A DNA stretch of 64,000 bases from Roseibium sp. Sym1 (lineage in GTDB: Bacteria > Pseudomonadota > Alphaproteobacteria > Rhizobiales > Stappiaceae). The DNA lies in the NCBI RefSeq assembly GCF_027359675.1, contig NZ_CP114786.1, forward strand, positions 5,430,501 to 5,494,500, given 5' to 3'. Shown here in pieces: positions 54,374 to 63,992 of the stretch. The notes beneath the pieces were generated by a model that did not search any database, had not been told where the DNA came from, and was given only the letters and a program-made list of their open reading frames with translations. Positions within the stretch are counted from its first letter, which is position 1, and every line of letters starts with the position of its first letter. The position numbers and the translations under genes were made by a program.

Positions 54374-55083
54374 ACGGCCCAAGGCAGATGCGCGGCCTGA
54401 TGCTTGCGATCCTGGTGATCGTGATGGCGGCTGCGGCCTTCTATGCCTTTTTCGGAGACCCGACCGATCCGGCCAATGCCAATTTCGACGACACCGGTCC
54501 CCGGATCGTCGCGCTGTCCGCCCTCGCCTTCGTGTTTCTGGCCAGTTTCATCTTCGGCCAGCCCAAGGTACGGGAGATCGTGCAGGGGACATTCTTCTGG
54601 GGTGGCCTGTGTGCGCTCCTGATCGTCGGCTACACCTATCGGACCGATCTGGTGCAGGCCGGCTACCGGGTGCTCGGCGCGATCGCGCCGGGTCTTGCGG
54701 TGACCCAGCCGGATGGCACGATCCTGATCGTGCGCGATGCAGGCGGGCACTTCGTGCTCGACGGCCGGACCAACGGAGCCAGGACGCATTTCCTGCTCGA
54801 CACCGGCGCCAGCGCGGTTGTCCTGACCTACGAGGATGCCCTCAAGGCCGGTTACCGGCCCCGGGACCTCTCCTTCACCGTTCCGGTGTCGACCGCCAAC
54901 GGCCGCACGCTCGTGGCGCCAGTGCGGATCGAGACGATCACCATGGGCGACCATACCCTGCACAACGTCCGGGGCTTTGTCGCCCGCGAGGGATCCCTGG
55001 AAGCCAGCCTGTTCGGCATGAGTGCTCTCGACCAGCTCAGGAGTTGGCGGATCGAGGGCGACAAGCTGATCATGACCCCCTGA
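54370..55083 (+). CDS. Membrane-anchored retropepsin-like aspartic protease (TIGR02281 family)
   Basis: A 237-residue protein with about three N-terminal membrane segments (8-27, 45-62, 73-88) and a C-terminal clan AA protease domain. The active site is FLLDTGASAVVLT (Asp-Thr-Gly), and LFGMSALDQL is the flap-side ending. Members are proteases or protease relatives of unknown substrate. The start overlaps DUF1289 by four bases, a pairing frequent in alphaproteobacteria. Confidence 0.87.
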   Translation: MNGPRQMRGLMLAILVIVMAAAAFYAFFGDPTDPANANFDDTGPRIVALSALAFVFLASFIFGQPKVREIVQGTFFWGGLCALLIVGYTYRTDLVQAGYRVLGAIAPGLAVTQPDGTILIVRDAGGHFVLDGRTNGARTHFLLDTGASAVVLTYEDALKAGYRPRDLSFTVPVSTANGRTLVAPVRIETITMGDHTLHNVRGFVAREGSLEASLFGMSALDQLRSWRIEGDKLIMTP

Positions 55084-55108
55084 CAGCAGTCGGCCACCGG
55101 CCCGGAAC

Positions 55109-56158
55109 CTATTCCGCGGCAGCCAGGTCCGCCCCCGCCGGACTGACGGCGGCCAGGGCCTGTTCGACCACCTGAAGGCCCGCACCGGGCTTGATCGCCT
55201 CGACGGTCAGGATGCGCCGCCACGACCGGGCCCCCGGGCGGCCATGAAACAGGCCAAGCATGTGCCGGGTCATATGCGCCAGCTTGACCCCTTTCCCGAG
55301 TTGTTCGTCGAGATAGGGCATGTGCGCCCTGACCGCGTCCCAGGGTGACACGTCCGGGCCGTCCTCACCATAAACCCTGCGGTCGACCTGCCCCAGAAGT
55401 TCCGGCGTGTGATAGGCCGCCCGGCCGAACATCAGCCCGTCGAGCGTTGCCAGGTAGGGCGCGCCCTGGTCAAGGCTCTGCAGGCCGCCATTCAGTCCGA
55501 TGAAGCGGTCCGGCAGTCGCTGTTTCAAGCGCAGCACGCGGTCGTAGTCGAGCGGCGGGATGTCCCGGTTTTCCTTGGGGCTCAGGCCCTTGAGCCAGGC
55601 CTTGCGGGCATGAACCCACAGCGCATCGCTACCGGCGGCGAACACCGCGTCCGCCATGCGGTCCAGCGCCTCTTCCGTGTCCTGCTCGTCGACACCGATC
55701 CGGCACTTGACGGTGACCGGAATATCGACGGCTGCCTTCATGGCCTCGACACAGGCCGCAACCAGTTCCGGCTCCTGCATCAGGCAGGCCCCGAACCGGC
55801 CGGACTGGACCCGGTCGGACGGACAGCCGACATTGATGTTGACCTCGTCGTAGCCGAAGCCCTCGACGATCCTCGCGGCTTCCGCCATGTCTCCCGGGTC
55901 CGAACCGCCGAGCTGACAGGCAATCGGATGCTCGCAATCGGAAAAGCCGATCAGGTGGTCCCGGTCGCCATGGATCACCGCCCCGGTCGTCACCATCTCT
56001 GTATAGAGCAGCGCGTTCTTCGACAGCTGCCGGTGAAACGCCCTGCAATGACGATCCGTCCACTCCATCATGGGCGCCACGGAAAAGCGCGCACCGGGAC
56101 ATTGTGCGGGATCTGCCTGCGCGTTGGTGTCCGGAAGCTTGTAAAGTGCGAAGTTCAT
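55109..56158 (-). CDS. dusA: tRNA-dihydrouridine(20/20a) synthase DusA
   Basis: A 349-residue FMN enzyme that reduces uridine in the D loop of tRNA. Motifs: RFSVAPMMEWTDRHCRAFHR, YTEMVTTGAVIHGDR, NINVGCPSDRVQSGRFGACL (with the catalytic Cys) and FGRAAYHTPELL. HMLGLFHGRPGARSWRR is the DusA-type ending. The ATG at 56158 starts the usual short N-terminal part; further in-frame starts upstream are possible. It is convergent with the aspartic protease gene. Confidence 0.93.
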   Translation of the reverse strand: MNFALYKLPDTNAQADPAQCPGARFSVAPMMEWTDRHCRAFHRQLSKNALLYTEMVTTGAVIHGDRDHLIGFSDCEHPIACQLGGSDPGDMAEAARIVEGFGYDEVNINVGCPSDRVQSGRFGACLMQEPELVAACVEAMKAAVDIPVTVKCRIGVDEQDTEEALDRMADAVFAAGSDALWVHARKAWLKGLSPKENRDIPPLDYDRVLRLKQRLPDRFIGLNGGLQSLDQGAPYLATLDGLMFGRAAYHTPELLGQVDRRVYGEDGPDVSPWDAVRAHMPYLDEQLGKGVKLAHMTRHMLGLFHGRPGARSWRRILTVEAIKPGAGLQVVEQALAAVSPAGADLAAAE

Positions 56159-56328
56159 GAGTTTGCCGTGCATAAGGGACATCAGGCATTTCGGTACGTC
56201 AAAAGTGTACCAGAAATGGCGTTTACCGGCTTTGTCTTCGGTTGCGCCGGCACGCATATACCAAGGTCAAACCCACGTTGTTAAGTCACAAGTTTCCCTG
56301 AATAGCCCCCGGTGCTGTGTCCTTTCCG

Positions 56329-56739
56329 TCAATGACCGCGATAGGCGGTCGCGATCATGTACTCGCTGACGACCTTGTAGATCGATGTCCAGCTCGCAAC
56401 CTGTTCGTCGGTTAGCCCCATTCGGACAAATGCTTGCTGGAGCGCGGTGCCAACCAACTCATAGTCCTGTGGTTTGACCGAATACGCCAAATGTCGCCGC
56501 GCAAGGCTTTCAAGGACCGGCTTGAGACTGTCCATGTCGCGCGCGCTGTCGCTGATGACCGCAAGTGTCGTCGCGAATTTCCGGTTCTGATCGGAGAGAT
56601 CGTCCGGAAACAACGCCCGAAGCTCGGGCCTGAGAGCAAACAGTGTTTCATAAAAAAGGGCACCGGTTTGCTGTGCGTCCCTGATCAGGACCTGACGGGT
56701 CGCGCGGACCTGCTCGATATCGGCTTCCGCAAAAATCAT
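56329..56739 (-). CDS. Single-domain globin (Vitreoscilla-hemoglobin type)
   Basis: A 136-residue globin without a reductase domain. The E helix has QNRKFATTLAVI and the F helix provides the proximal His in LARRHLAYSV; the C-terminal H helix reads WTSIYKVVSEYMIATAY. Members bind oxygen or nitric oxide. Gene is divergent from a large hybrid sensor kinase, with a CRP/FNR-like palindrome between them. Confidence 0.88.
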   Translation of the reverse strand: MIFAEADIEQVRATRQVLIRDAQQTGALFYETLFALRPELRALFPDDLSDQNRKFATTLAVISDSARDMDSLKPVLESLARRHLAYSVKPQDYELVGTALQQAFVRMGLTDEQVASWTSIYKVVSEYMIATAYRGH

Positions 56740-57051
56740 GTCTGACCTCTTTCAATAAACACCGGATCCACCGTCTGTGAAAGTGTGATCCAAAGGCAAG
56801 AGTATACGCACCGACGTGATCGCTCCGGGCGCAAAACACATACTTCGCACCCTTGTCAAAAGCGATGCGGACCACGGGTTTCACATGAGCTCGTCACCAA
56901 ATGACGTGATGCAGGTCACGATTTAGGGCTGACGTGGTGCACTGATACCGTTCTGATACATTTCGGCTACCGCACTGATGCACACCAGTGCCTGAAACAT
57001 GCAAGATTGTAACAGGTGGCTGCAACTTGCAGGAAGAAAGTACCGGCAGGC
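56740..57051. other. Divergent intergenic region between globin and hybrid kinase genes
   Basis: About 310 bases, holding the GTGA-N6-TCAC element (56905-56920) and, further right, repeated GCACTGAT words (56938 and 56972 regions). No gene was recognised. Confidence 0.45.
56905..56920. promoter_or_regulatory. CRP/FNR-family-like binding site
   Basis: CGTGA-tgcagg-TCACG is a perfect inverted repeat that keeps the core GTGA-N6-TCAC of CRP-type sites (consensus TGTGA-N6-TCACA). It lies between the globin and hybrid kinase genes, about 165 and 130 bases from their start codons. Confidence 0.45.
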
Positions 57052-59661
57052 ATGGGCGAAGAGACCGACGCTTACGAGGAAATTCTTGGTGCGCTCGATT
57101 TGGCCGCCGTCCTTTTCGACGGCGACGGATGCTGCGTTGTCTCAAATTCCCGTTTCGAAAACATCTTCCTGTTCGGGGACCCGCCACCGCACCCCGGCGA
57201 AAGCATGGATGCCTTGTTCACGCGGCTGGTGACGTGTGGGCGGTTAGCTAGAACGGCCGGCACCACGGCGGAAAGCATTGCGACCAGCATAGTGACCGCA
57301 ATTCGCGGATTTGCGCGAGACCAGGAAGTGACGTTGAGCGATGGCGGGATCCTGGCCGCTTCGTCGAATCCGACAAGGTCCGGCGGATATCTGGTGACGT
57401 TTCGCGACACCGGCCGCGACCGGCTTGGTGAAAACCACGCCCTGCAAATGTTGAGCGACGCGTTCGATGGTGCGGAAATGGGCGTCATCCTCTGGGATGC
57501 CTCCCTCGTTGTACAACGGGTCAATAACGCATGGAGCCGGATGATTGAAACCGTCAAGGACGGCGATTCCATCCTTGAGCGGGGAATTGCCGTCGTGGCC
57601 CGCCAGAACGATGCAGATCAGGACGCATCGGACTCAATGGGGACAATCGAACGGTTCATTGCACAGCTGCATCGACGGCCCACCCAGTCCGTACTGGTCA
57701 CACAGGAAGGACGCCGATTGCATGTGGCGACCTTTCCGACCCAGTCCCGCGGCGTGCTTGCGACCGCAATTGACGTGACTGAGCGGCATTCGGCGGAATC
57801 GCGCGCACGCGAAATACTTGAAGATGCCATAGAGGGACTTGGCGAGGGCGTGGCGCTCTATGACAGGGATCTTCGGTTGGTGATGAACAACGGGGCCTTT
57901 CGTGAAATCGTCTTCGGCAACCTGCCTCTCAGCACCCCGGGAATGACGCTCGAGGACGAAGTGGACAATGTTCTCAAGGCCGGTCGGATCCTGGTGCCCG
58001 AAGACCAGACGGTCGAATCCGTGCGGAACTGGATCCACGAGTCCGTCAGGTCAAGCGCCAGGAATGTCGAAATGCCGTTGGCAGACGGTAGTGTCGTCGA
58101 GGCCTCAAACTTCGAAACACCGCTGGGGAGCTATCTCATATCCATGCGCGATATCACTGCGCGCAAGGAAGCCGAACGGGCAACCCGCGAGGCCGACGAT
58201 CTGGTACGCACGATCGTGGAAGCAAGCCCGACGACCTTTCTTGTCAGCCGGGTCAAGGACGGAAAGGTCATCTACATTCCACCCGCGTCCCGGGACCGGT
58301 TCGGCCACATCGAAACGACCATGGATTTCTTTCTCAACCCTGCCGATCGCGAGGATTACCTGTCGGCTTTGCTGCCGACAGGCCATGTTCAGGATTATCC
58401 GGTTCGTTTTCGCCGCCGCGACGGCAGCATCATGCATGGTCTGACCTCGGCGCGCGTGGTGAACTACAAGGGGGAGCAGGTGATCGTCTCCTCCACGCGC
58501 GATATCACCGAGCAACTTGCCATGCAGGCCGAACTGGAAAGGCAGAAGGAAGCCGCGCACCAGAATGAAAAGCTGTCCGCTCTTGGCGCCCTGCTTGCCG
58601 GCGTCGCACATGAATTGAACAATCCCCTCTCCGTCGTCGTCGGCTATTCGATGATGCTGGAGGAAAAAATCGAGGATCCCGTTCATTCGCGCCAGATCCA
58701 CGAAGTCTCCGTCGCAGCGGAACGATGCTCGCGGATCGTCAAGACCTTCCTGGCAATGGCCCGCCAACGCCCAACCGAAATCGCGCCCGTAGATGTCAAC
58801 GAAATCGTCAAGGTCGCCGTGGAGGTTGCCGGTCACGGACTGCGTGCAAACGGCGCCGAGATCAAGCTGGACCTCGCGTCCGACCTTCCTCCGATCCCCG
58901 CCGATGCCGATCAACTCGTTCAGGTCTTCACCAATCTCATTGTCAATGCCGAACACGCACTCCAGAAACGCGGCCCCGAAGGCCGATTGCTCGTCCGCAG
59001 CCGTTATCGCCCGGCCTTCAACGCGGTGACCGTCGCTTTTTCCGACAACGGCGAAGGCATTGCCCGCAATCTGCAAACCCGGATTTTCGAACCCTTCTTC
59101 ACGACAAAGGATGTCGGTGCAGGAACAGGTGTCGGACTTGCCTTCTGTCACAGGACAATCACTGCGCATGGCGGCCGTATCGGCGTGCGGTCGCAGCCCG
59201 GTTCGGGCGCGACATTCATGATCTCGCTGCCTGCAGTTGGCGGCATGGACGCCGGCGCAAGGGAGGAAAAAGACATTCCCCGCGAAGGGGCGGGATCGGT
59301 TCTCGTCGTCGATGACGACCCCGGCGTTCTGGCAATGATCAGTGCCATGCTGCGCGACGCCGGTTACGTCGTGACTATGGCGTCGCAGGGCGCCCAGGCG
59401 CTCGCTCTTTGTGAAAAACGCGCCTTCGACGCAATACTGTCCGACATCCGGATGCCCGAAATGGATGGCCTAGCCTTTCACCAGGCACTCGCCGAACGGG
59501 CACCGGATCAGGCCCGGCGGCTGGCCTTTCTTTCCGGCGACACCCTTTCAGGCAGTGTGGCGGAAGCACTCAAACACGCAAACCGGCCTTGCCTCGACAA
59601 GCCGGCGACACCCGCCGACCTGCTCGCATTGGTGGCGCAACTGACGGAGGACCGGCGATGA
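57052..59661 (+). CDS. Multi-PAS hybrid sensor histidine kinase
   Basis: A protein of about 870 residues without membrane segments. Three or four PAS-like modules (about 5-110, 130-245, 250-380 and 385-500) precede the HisKA domain with the His in LLAGVAHELNNPLSVVVGYSM, an ATPase domain (NLIVNAEHALQ, FSDNGEGIA, GVGLAFCHR) and a C-terminal receiver domain with the phospho-Asp in DAILSDIRMPEMDG. Signals are probably sensed in the cytoplasm. The stop overlaps the OmpR-type regulator gene by four bases. The start is uncertain: GTG 57016 or ATG 57052. Confidence 0.87.
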   Translation: MGEETDAYEEILGALDLAAVLFDGDGCCVVSNSRFENIFLFGDPPPHPGESMDALFTRLVTCGRLARTAGTTAESIATSIVTAIRGFARDQEVTLSDGGILAASSNPTRSGGYLVTFRDTGRDRLGENHALQMLSDAFDGAEMGVILWDASLVVQRVNNAWSRMIETVKDGDSILERGIAVVARQNDADQDASDSMGTIERFIAQLHRRPTQSVLVTQEGRRLHVATFPTQSRGVLATAIDVTERHSAESRAREILEDAIEGLGEGVALYDRDLRLVMNNGAFREIVFGNLPLSTPGMTLEDEVDNVLKAGRILVPEDQTVESVRNWIHESVRSSARNVEMPLADGSVVEASNFETPLGSYLISMRDITARKEAERATREADDLVRTIVEASPTTFLVSRVKDGKVIYIPPASRDRFGHIETTMDFFLNPADREDYLSALLPTGHVQDYPVRFRRRDGSIMHGLTSARVVNYKGEQVIVSSTRDITEQLAMQAELERQKEAAHQNEKLSALGALLAGVAHELNNPLSVVVGYSMMLEEKIEDPVHSRQIHEVSVAAERCSRIVKTFLAMARQRPTEIAPVDVNEIVKVAVEVAGHGLRANGAEIKLDLASDLPPIPADADQLVQVFTNLIVNAEHALQKRGPEGRLLVRSRYRPAFNAVTVAFSDNGEGIARNLQTRIFEPFFTTKDVGAGTGVGLAFCHRTITAHGGRIGVRSQPGSGATFMISLPAVGGMDAGAREEKDIPREGAGSVLVVDDDPGVLAMISAMLRDAGYVVTMASQGAQALALCEKRAFDAILSDIRMPEMDGLAFHQALAERAPDQARRLAFLSGDTLSGSVAEALKHANRPCLDKPATPADLLALVAQLTEDRR

Positions 59662-60383
59662 ACGCCCCCCGACCGCATATCGTTGTTTGTGACGACGAGG
59701 CGTCCTTGCGCCGCATGGTTTCGGAATACCTGAGTGAACGCGGCTACGATTGCACGGAAGCCATGGATGCCCAGTCCTTGCGGGAGCGGATCGCGCGGCG
59801 CCGGCCGGACCTGATCGTTCTCGATGTCCGGATGCCCGGTGAAGACGGACTGAGCGTGCTTCGCTCATTGCGTGCCGATCCGGACTCGGCGCCGGTCATC
59901 ATGCTGACGGCGGCAGCAGACACGATAGACAGGGTGGTCGGACTGGAACTCGGCGCCGATGACTATGTCGGCAAGCCGGTCGATCTTCGTGAACTCGACG
60001 CACGGATAAAGGCGGTGCTCCGGCGCAGTGAACGATCGCCATCAGGTGCCGCCCCCCAAGAGCCGGAGACCGCGCATTTCGGCGACTTTACTCTTGATGT
60101 CGCCGCCGCAGCCCTGACGCATGCCGACGGAAGCGACGTTCCGATCACCGCGATGGAATTTGCACTGCTGAAAGTGTTCGTGATGCACCCGAACCGGGTG
60201 CTTTCCCGCGATCAGTTGCTCGACCTTGCCCATCACCGGGGCTGGGAGCCGTTTGACCGGTCCATAGACCTGCGCATCTCGCGCCTGCGCCGAAAAATCG
60301 AACCGGACCCGGATCAGCCGCGGTTCATCCGGACTGTACGGGGAATCGGCTACATTTTCTCGACGACCGGCGCTGACGGATAA
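59658..60383 (+). CDS. OmpR/PhoB-type response regulator
   Basis: A 241-residue protein. The receiver domain (1-120) has HIVVCDDEASLRRMV, the phospho-Asp in LIVLDVRMPGEDG, MLTAAAD and DDYVGKPVD. The winged-helix DNA-binding domain (about 145-235) has LLKVFVMHPNRVLSRDQLLD and RKIEPDPDQPRFIRTVRGIGY. ATGA overlap and GGAGG within the upstream gene show coupling to the hybrid kinase, its probable partner. The RTX gene that follows by 293 bases is a possible target. Confidence 0.92.
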   Translation: MNAPRPHIVVCDDEASLRRMVSEYLSERGYDCTEAMDAQSLRERIARRRPDLIVLDVRMPGEDGLSVLRSLRADPDSAPVIMLTAAADTIDRVVGLELGADDYVGKPVDLRELDARIKAVLRRSERSPSGAAPQEPETAHFGDFTLDVAAAALTHADGSDVPITAMEFALLKVFVMHPNRVLSRDQLLDLAHHRGWEPFDRSIDLRISRLRRKIEPDPDQPRFIRTVRGIGYIFSTTGADG

Positions 60384-60676
60384 CCCCTTCTATCGGTCCC
60401 GCCGCCACGCCTTGCCTTACCTCGGCAAGCAATTGCAGCGGACTTCCCGTCTCGACGTTTCGCAACTCGTACCTTTGTGAAAGCGCAGAGTCCTTGTTGA
60501 AAAAACGGGGTTCAACGTCTTCAATCTCCCCAGTCGAAATCGGCGGCGACACGAAACAGATACATTTCCCACCCTGACAGATACACAACAACAACGTCCT
60601 TCACACGGCTCGGATACCAGGCAACCCCAGTTTCAGCTGGCGGCAATGACGCCGTGATCAAGTGAAGGAGAGAAAA

Positions 60677-62767
60677 ATGAGCAATGATCCTATCGCGGAT
60701 CTGATCGTCCTCAGAACCGATGACGACACCGAGGCTCCGAGAGCACCACTCAACAAGACAAGCCTTGAAACGCTGAATTTCGAGGGAGACAACACCGGGG
60801 CGACCGTTGCGACGTCCGTTGCAGATACGTCGGAACCCGACGGTTTTCCAACGCTGTCTCACCTCGACTTCGAACCCGTCGAAGCTGCGCGCCCCATGCC
60901 GACAGGTTGGAGCCCCAGTATCCAGATCGTGCTCGACGACTCTGATGAACCCGACGATTTCCGGGCAACCGATGCTACCGGTTCCTCGGATGGCGTGCCA
61001 CTCTACACGGCCAAGGATGACGTGAATTTCGAACCGCAAAAGCCGGGAGCAACCGGCACCGCGGGCGCTGTCCCTCTCGGCTGGACCGTCGGCGGCATCG
61101 AATCCGAGCCAGCCACGTCGAATACGGCCGGCCTGACGTCCAACCCCGATCCGGTTGGTGGGATTTGGGAACCCGAGCAGCCCGAAATTTCCATTATTAA
61201 CGGCACAGAAGACGACGATGTCATCCTCTTCGACGCCAACCACGGTGATCTAGGCCCTCACACAAACGGTACCGACGTCTACCTCAAAGGCGGTGACGAC
61301 CTGTTGATCCGGGACCGGACTGGCAACTACGGCTACCATGACGGCCTTCCTCACAACAACATGATCTGGGGAGGAAGCGGCGAAGACACCATCGACTATT
61401 CGATGCTGACCAGCCGCATCGAAGCGGACCTGACCGGATGGGGCGGATTTGGCAGCATCCAGCAGAAAGTCGCCCCCTGGCAGCAACCCTATGCCTTTGA
61501 CCGTACAACCGGCATCGAGAACATCATCGCGACCAAGAGCCACGACGTCGTCGAGGGCGACGGTGCCGACAACAAGTTCTGGGGCCTTAATGGCAACGAC
61601 GACCTGTTCGGACTTGGCGGTTCAGATGAACTCCATGGCGGTAACGGGAACGACTTCCTCGATGGTGGCAGCGGCTCGGACAAGCTGTTCGGCGGCGACC
61701 AGGACGACACGATCAACGGCGGTACCGGCCATGACCAAATCGATGGCGGGTCCGGCAGCGACACGATCGACGGCGGCATGGGCAACGACACGATCGAAGG
61801 CGGTACCGGCAACGACACGATCGACGGCGGCATCGGCAACGGCATCGATACGATCTACGGCGGAGATGGAAACGACACCATCGACGGCGGTGGCGGCGAT
61901 GACATAATCCATGTCGGCGGTGGCAACGATACGGTAACCGGTGGTTTCGGAAAGGACGAAATCCATATCAGCGGCTTTGGCGACAACACTGTCGATGGTG
62001 GCGCCGGTTCGGACACGGTCGTGTTCGACAACGCGTCCACCGAAGTCAATCTGATCTTCGGCACCGCCTGGCGTTCCGATGGTACGGACAGGCTCACCGG
62101 TATCGAAAATGTCACGACGGGATCGGGCGTTGACACGGTGTTCGGCAACTCGGGTGTCAATCACATCAAGACCGGTGGCGGATCCGATACCATCTATTCA
62201 GCCGCCGGAGACGATCATGTCGAAGCCGGAGACGGTGATGACTATGTGGTCGGCGGCACCGGTAGCGATGACGTGTTCGGCGACGCCGGCGACGACTTCA
62301 TCTTTGGCGGTGATGGTGTCGACGTGCTCATGGGCGGCGACGGCAACGATACGATCCGCGGCGGTACCGGCGACGACATCATGCTCGGGAACGGCGACGC
62401 CGATACCTTTCTCTGGGAAACCGGTGACACGGGCTATGATGAAGTCTTCGGCTTCGACCTCGGCGAGGACATGCTGGCATTCGGGGAAGGTTTCTTCCAG
62501 ACCCAGCCCGATGGCTCCGTGGATCTTCCCGACGTGCTGTGGGCCTGGAATCTCGGCAACGATACCGCGCTGGTGGCGAACACGGCCGCCAATGGCTGGC
62601 AGGCCCTGGCCGTGTTCCACGGCACCGATGCGGCAGAGTTCAGTCAGCGCATCGAAAACGGCACCATCCTCAATGTGGAGGTGTCGGATGTCGGACAGGG
62701 CGGGCCCGGCGGGTTCGACACCGCCTCCCTCGGTCAGATCGACTTCGGCTTTGATTTCATAATCTGA
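60677..62767 (+). CDS. Large RTX calcium-binding repeat protein
   Basis: A 696-residue acidic protein. The first 180 residues are disordered and Pro/Asp/Glu-rich, with short internal repeats (NFEP or DFEP, then PTGW or PLGW). A region with VYLKGGDDLLIRDRTGNYGY and IDYSMLTSRIEADL follows, then about 20 RTX nonapeptides (GGNGNDFLDGGSG, GGTGNDTIDGG) between residues 310 and 600. It ends in Asp-Phe-Ile-Ile, an acidic residue plus three hydrophobic ones. Most resembling proteins are secreted by type I systems, but none is encoded here. AAGGAG lies six bases before the ATG. Confidence 0.9.
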   Translation: MSNDPIADLIVLRTDDDTEAPRAPLNKTSLETLNFEGDNTGATVATSVADTSEPDGFPTLSHLDFEPVEAARPMPTGWSPSIQIVLDDSDEPDDFRATDATGSSDGVPLYTAKDDVNFEPQKPGATGTAGAVPLGWTVGGIESEPATSNTAGLTSNPDPVGGIWEPEQPEISIINGTEDDDVILFDANHGDLGPHTNGTDVYLKGGDDLLIRDRTGNYGYHDGLPHNNMIWGGSGEDTIDYSMLTSRIEADLTGWGGFGSIQQKVAPWQQPYAFDRTTGIENIIATKSHDVVEGDGADNKFWGLNGNDDLFGLGGSDELHGGNGNDFLDGGSGSDKLFGGDQDDTINGGTGHDQIDGGSGSDTIDGGMGNDTIEGGTGNDTIDGGIGNGIDTIYGGDGNDTIDGGGGDDIIHVGGGNDTVTGGFGKDEIHISGFGDNTVDGGAGSDTVVFDNASTEVNLIFGTAWRSDGTDRLTGIENVTTGSGVDTVFGNSGVNHIKTGGGSDTIYSAAGDDHVEAGDGDDYVVGGTGSDDVFGDAGDDFIFGGDGVDVLMGGDGNDTIRGGTGDDIMLGNGDADTFLWETGDTGYDEVFGFDLGEDMLAFGEGFFQTQPDGSVDLPDVLWAWNLGNDTALVANTAANGWQALAVFHGTDAAEFSQRIENGTILNVEVSDVGQGGPGGFDTASLGQIDFGFDFII

Positions 62768-62782
62768 CGTCGGCCTGATCGC

Positions 62783-62814
62783 ACGATCTGCTCCCCTTGC
62801 GGGGAGCAGATCGT
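62783..62814 (+). terminator. Long hairpin after the RTX gene
   Basis: ACGATCTGCTCCCC and GGGGAGCAGATCGT pair perfectly over 14 bases around a four-base loop, 16 bases after the stop codon. There is no T run, but the stem is long enough to act as a 3' end or pause site. Confidence 0.6.
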
Positions 62815-63053
62815 CGACTTTGAACGACCTTCCTCCTCCCAAATGCACACCTTCCAACCAGAGCTTTTCGAGATGTGGCCGGTACAGCGAAACAAGACCG
62901 TACCCGTCTGCAAGCGGACGTGAGTGCCGTTCACCATATTCAAGCCTGCGGGTAAGCCGTCATATACGGGCTTGATAACTTGCCCGCCCAGCGTAACTCT
63001 GCTGCCACTTGCCCGCCAAGTTGGATGGGCCGCATTTTTGGGACGCTTTGGCC

Positions 63054-63992
63054 GTGAATCTCTATCTCCGTTCGCTTCGACCGGTCCAGCTGCGCCTGAT
63101 TGCGGCAATCGCGCGACACGGCAAACTCAGGCTGGCGGCGGATGCCTGCAGCATGACGGCTCCCGCCGCGTCGCGGATGCTTGCAGATATCGAAGCACAA
63201 ATCGGATCGGACCTGTTCGAGCGGACGCCAAAAGGCATGTTGCCAACACCGGCCGGCGACGTTCTTGCCAAACATGCGCGCAAGCTCGTCCACGATGTCG
63301 ACCAGATGGCAGAGGAATTCGCGGCACATCTCGGCGGCAAGGGCGGATCGGTCCGGGTCGGAGCCGTGACCGGCGGTGCGCTCGCAATCATCATTCCCGC
63401 GATCCTTCAACTGAAGCAAGACGCGCCAATGGTCGATGTCTCGCTCGATGTCTCGTCATCGTCGCGCCTCATGTGGGGTGTGGAACGCGGCGAGTACGAT
63501 TTCACGCTCAGCCGTGTCGGGTCACAGGACTATTCCCGCGATTTCGACATCTACCCGGCACGTGATGAAGCGGTCCTGCTCATGGTTCGCAGCAGCCACC
63601 CGCTGGCGGACGCCGGCCCGGTCGCGCTGGCAGATCTGCGGGATTACCTCTGGACGATGCAGGAACGCGGGGCCCCGATACGGCACGCGCTTGAAATCGC
63701 GTTTCACGAGGAGGGAACGGAACTGCCGGCCAACATGATCAAGACCGCGTCGGTCGTTGCGATCATGGCGCTGCTGCGCGATTCCGACGTGATCGCGGTC
63801 GTGACCCATGAAGTTGCCGAACTGTTGCTGTCCCCGCCCTACAGTGCCGACCTGGTGTTGCTGAACACCGAACGGCCGATCGACATTGAACCCTATCACG
63901 TGCTGCGGCCGCGTGATCGGCTGATGTCGGCGGCCGCGGAGCGATTGCTGGACCTGGTCAAGGCACGGCTGATCGCGGATCAGGGCGACTGA
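63054..63992 (+). CDS. LysR-family regulator
   Basis: A 312-residue protein with an N-terminal winged helix (RPVQLRLIAAIARHGKLRLA, then SMTAPAASRMLADIEAQIGSDLF and TPKGMLPTPAG) and an effector domain starting around residue 85 (GSVRVGAVTGGALAIIIPAIL). The GTG at 63054 begins just before the helix; a TTG at 63009 adds 15 residues. It stands alone downstream of the RTX gene and ends eight bases before the window edge. The target is unknown. Confidence 0.87.
   Translation: MNLYLRSLRPVQLRLIAAIARHGKLRLAADACSMTAPAASRMLADIEAQIGSDLFERTPKGMLPTPAGDVLAKHARKLVHDVDQMAEEFAAHLGGKGGSVRVGAVTGGALAIIIPAILQLKQDAPMVDVSLDVSSSSRLMWGVERGEYDFTLSRVGSQDYSRDFDIYPARDEAVLLMVRSSHPLADAGPVALADLRDYLWTMQERGAPIRHALEIAFHEEGTELPANMIKTASVVAIMALLRDSDVIAVVTHEVAELLLSPPYSADLVLLNTERPIDIEPYHVLRPRDRLMSAAAERLLDLVKARLIADQGD

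Noticed and set aside
61489..62164. Minus-strand frames opposite the second RTX gene
   Set aside because: Same effect of RTX repeat codons; no ribosome binding site or domain.
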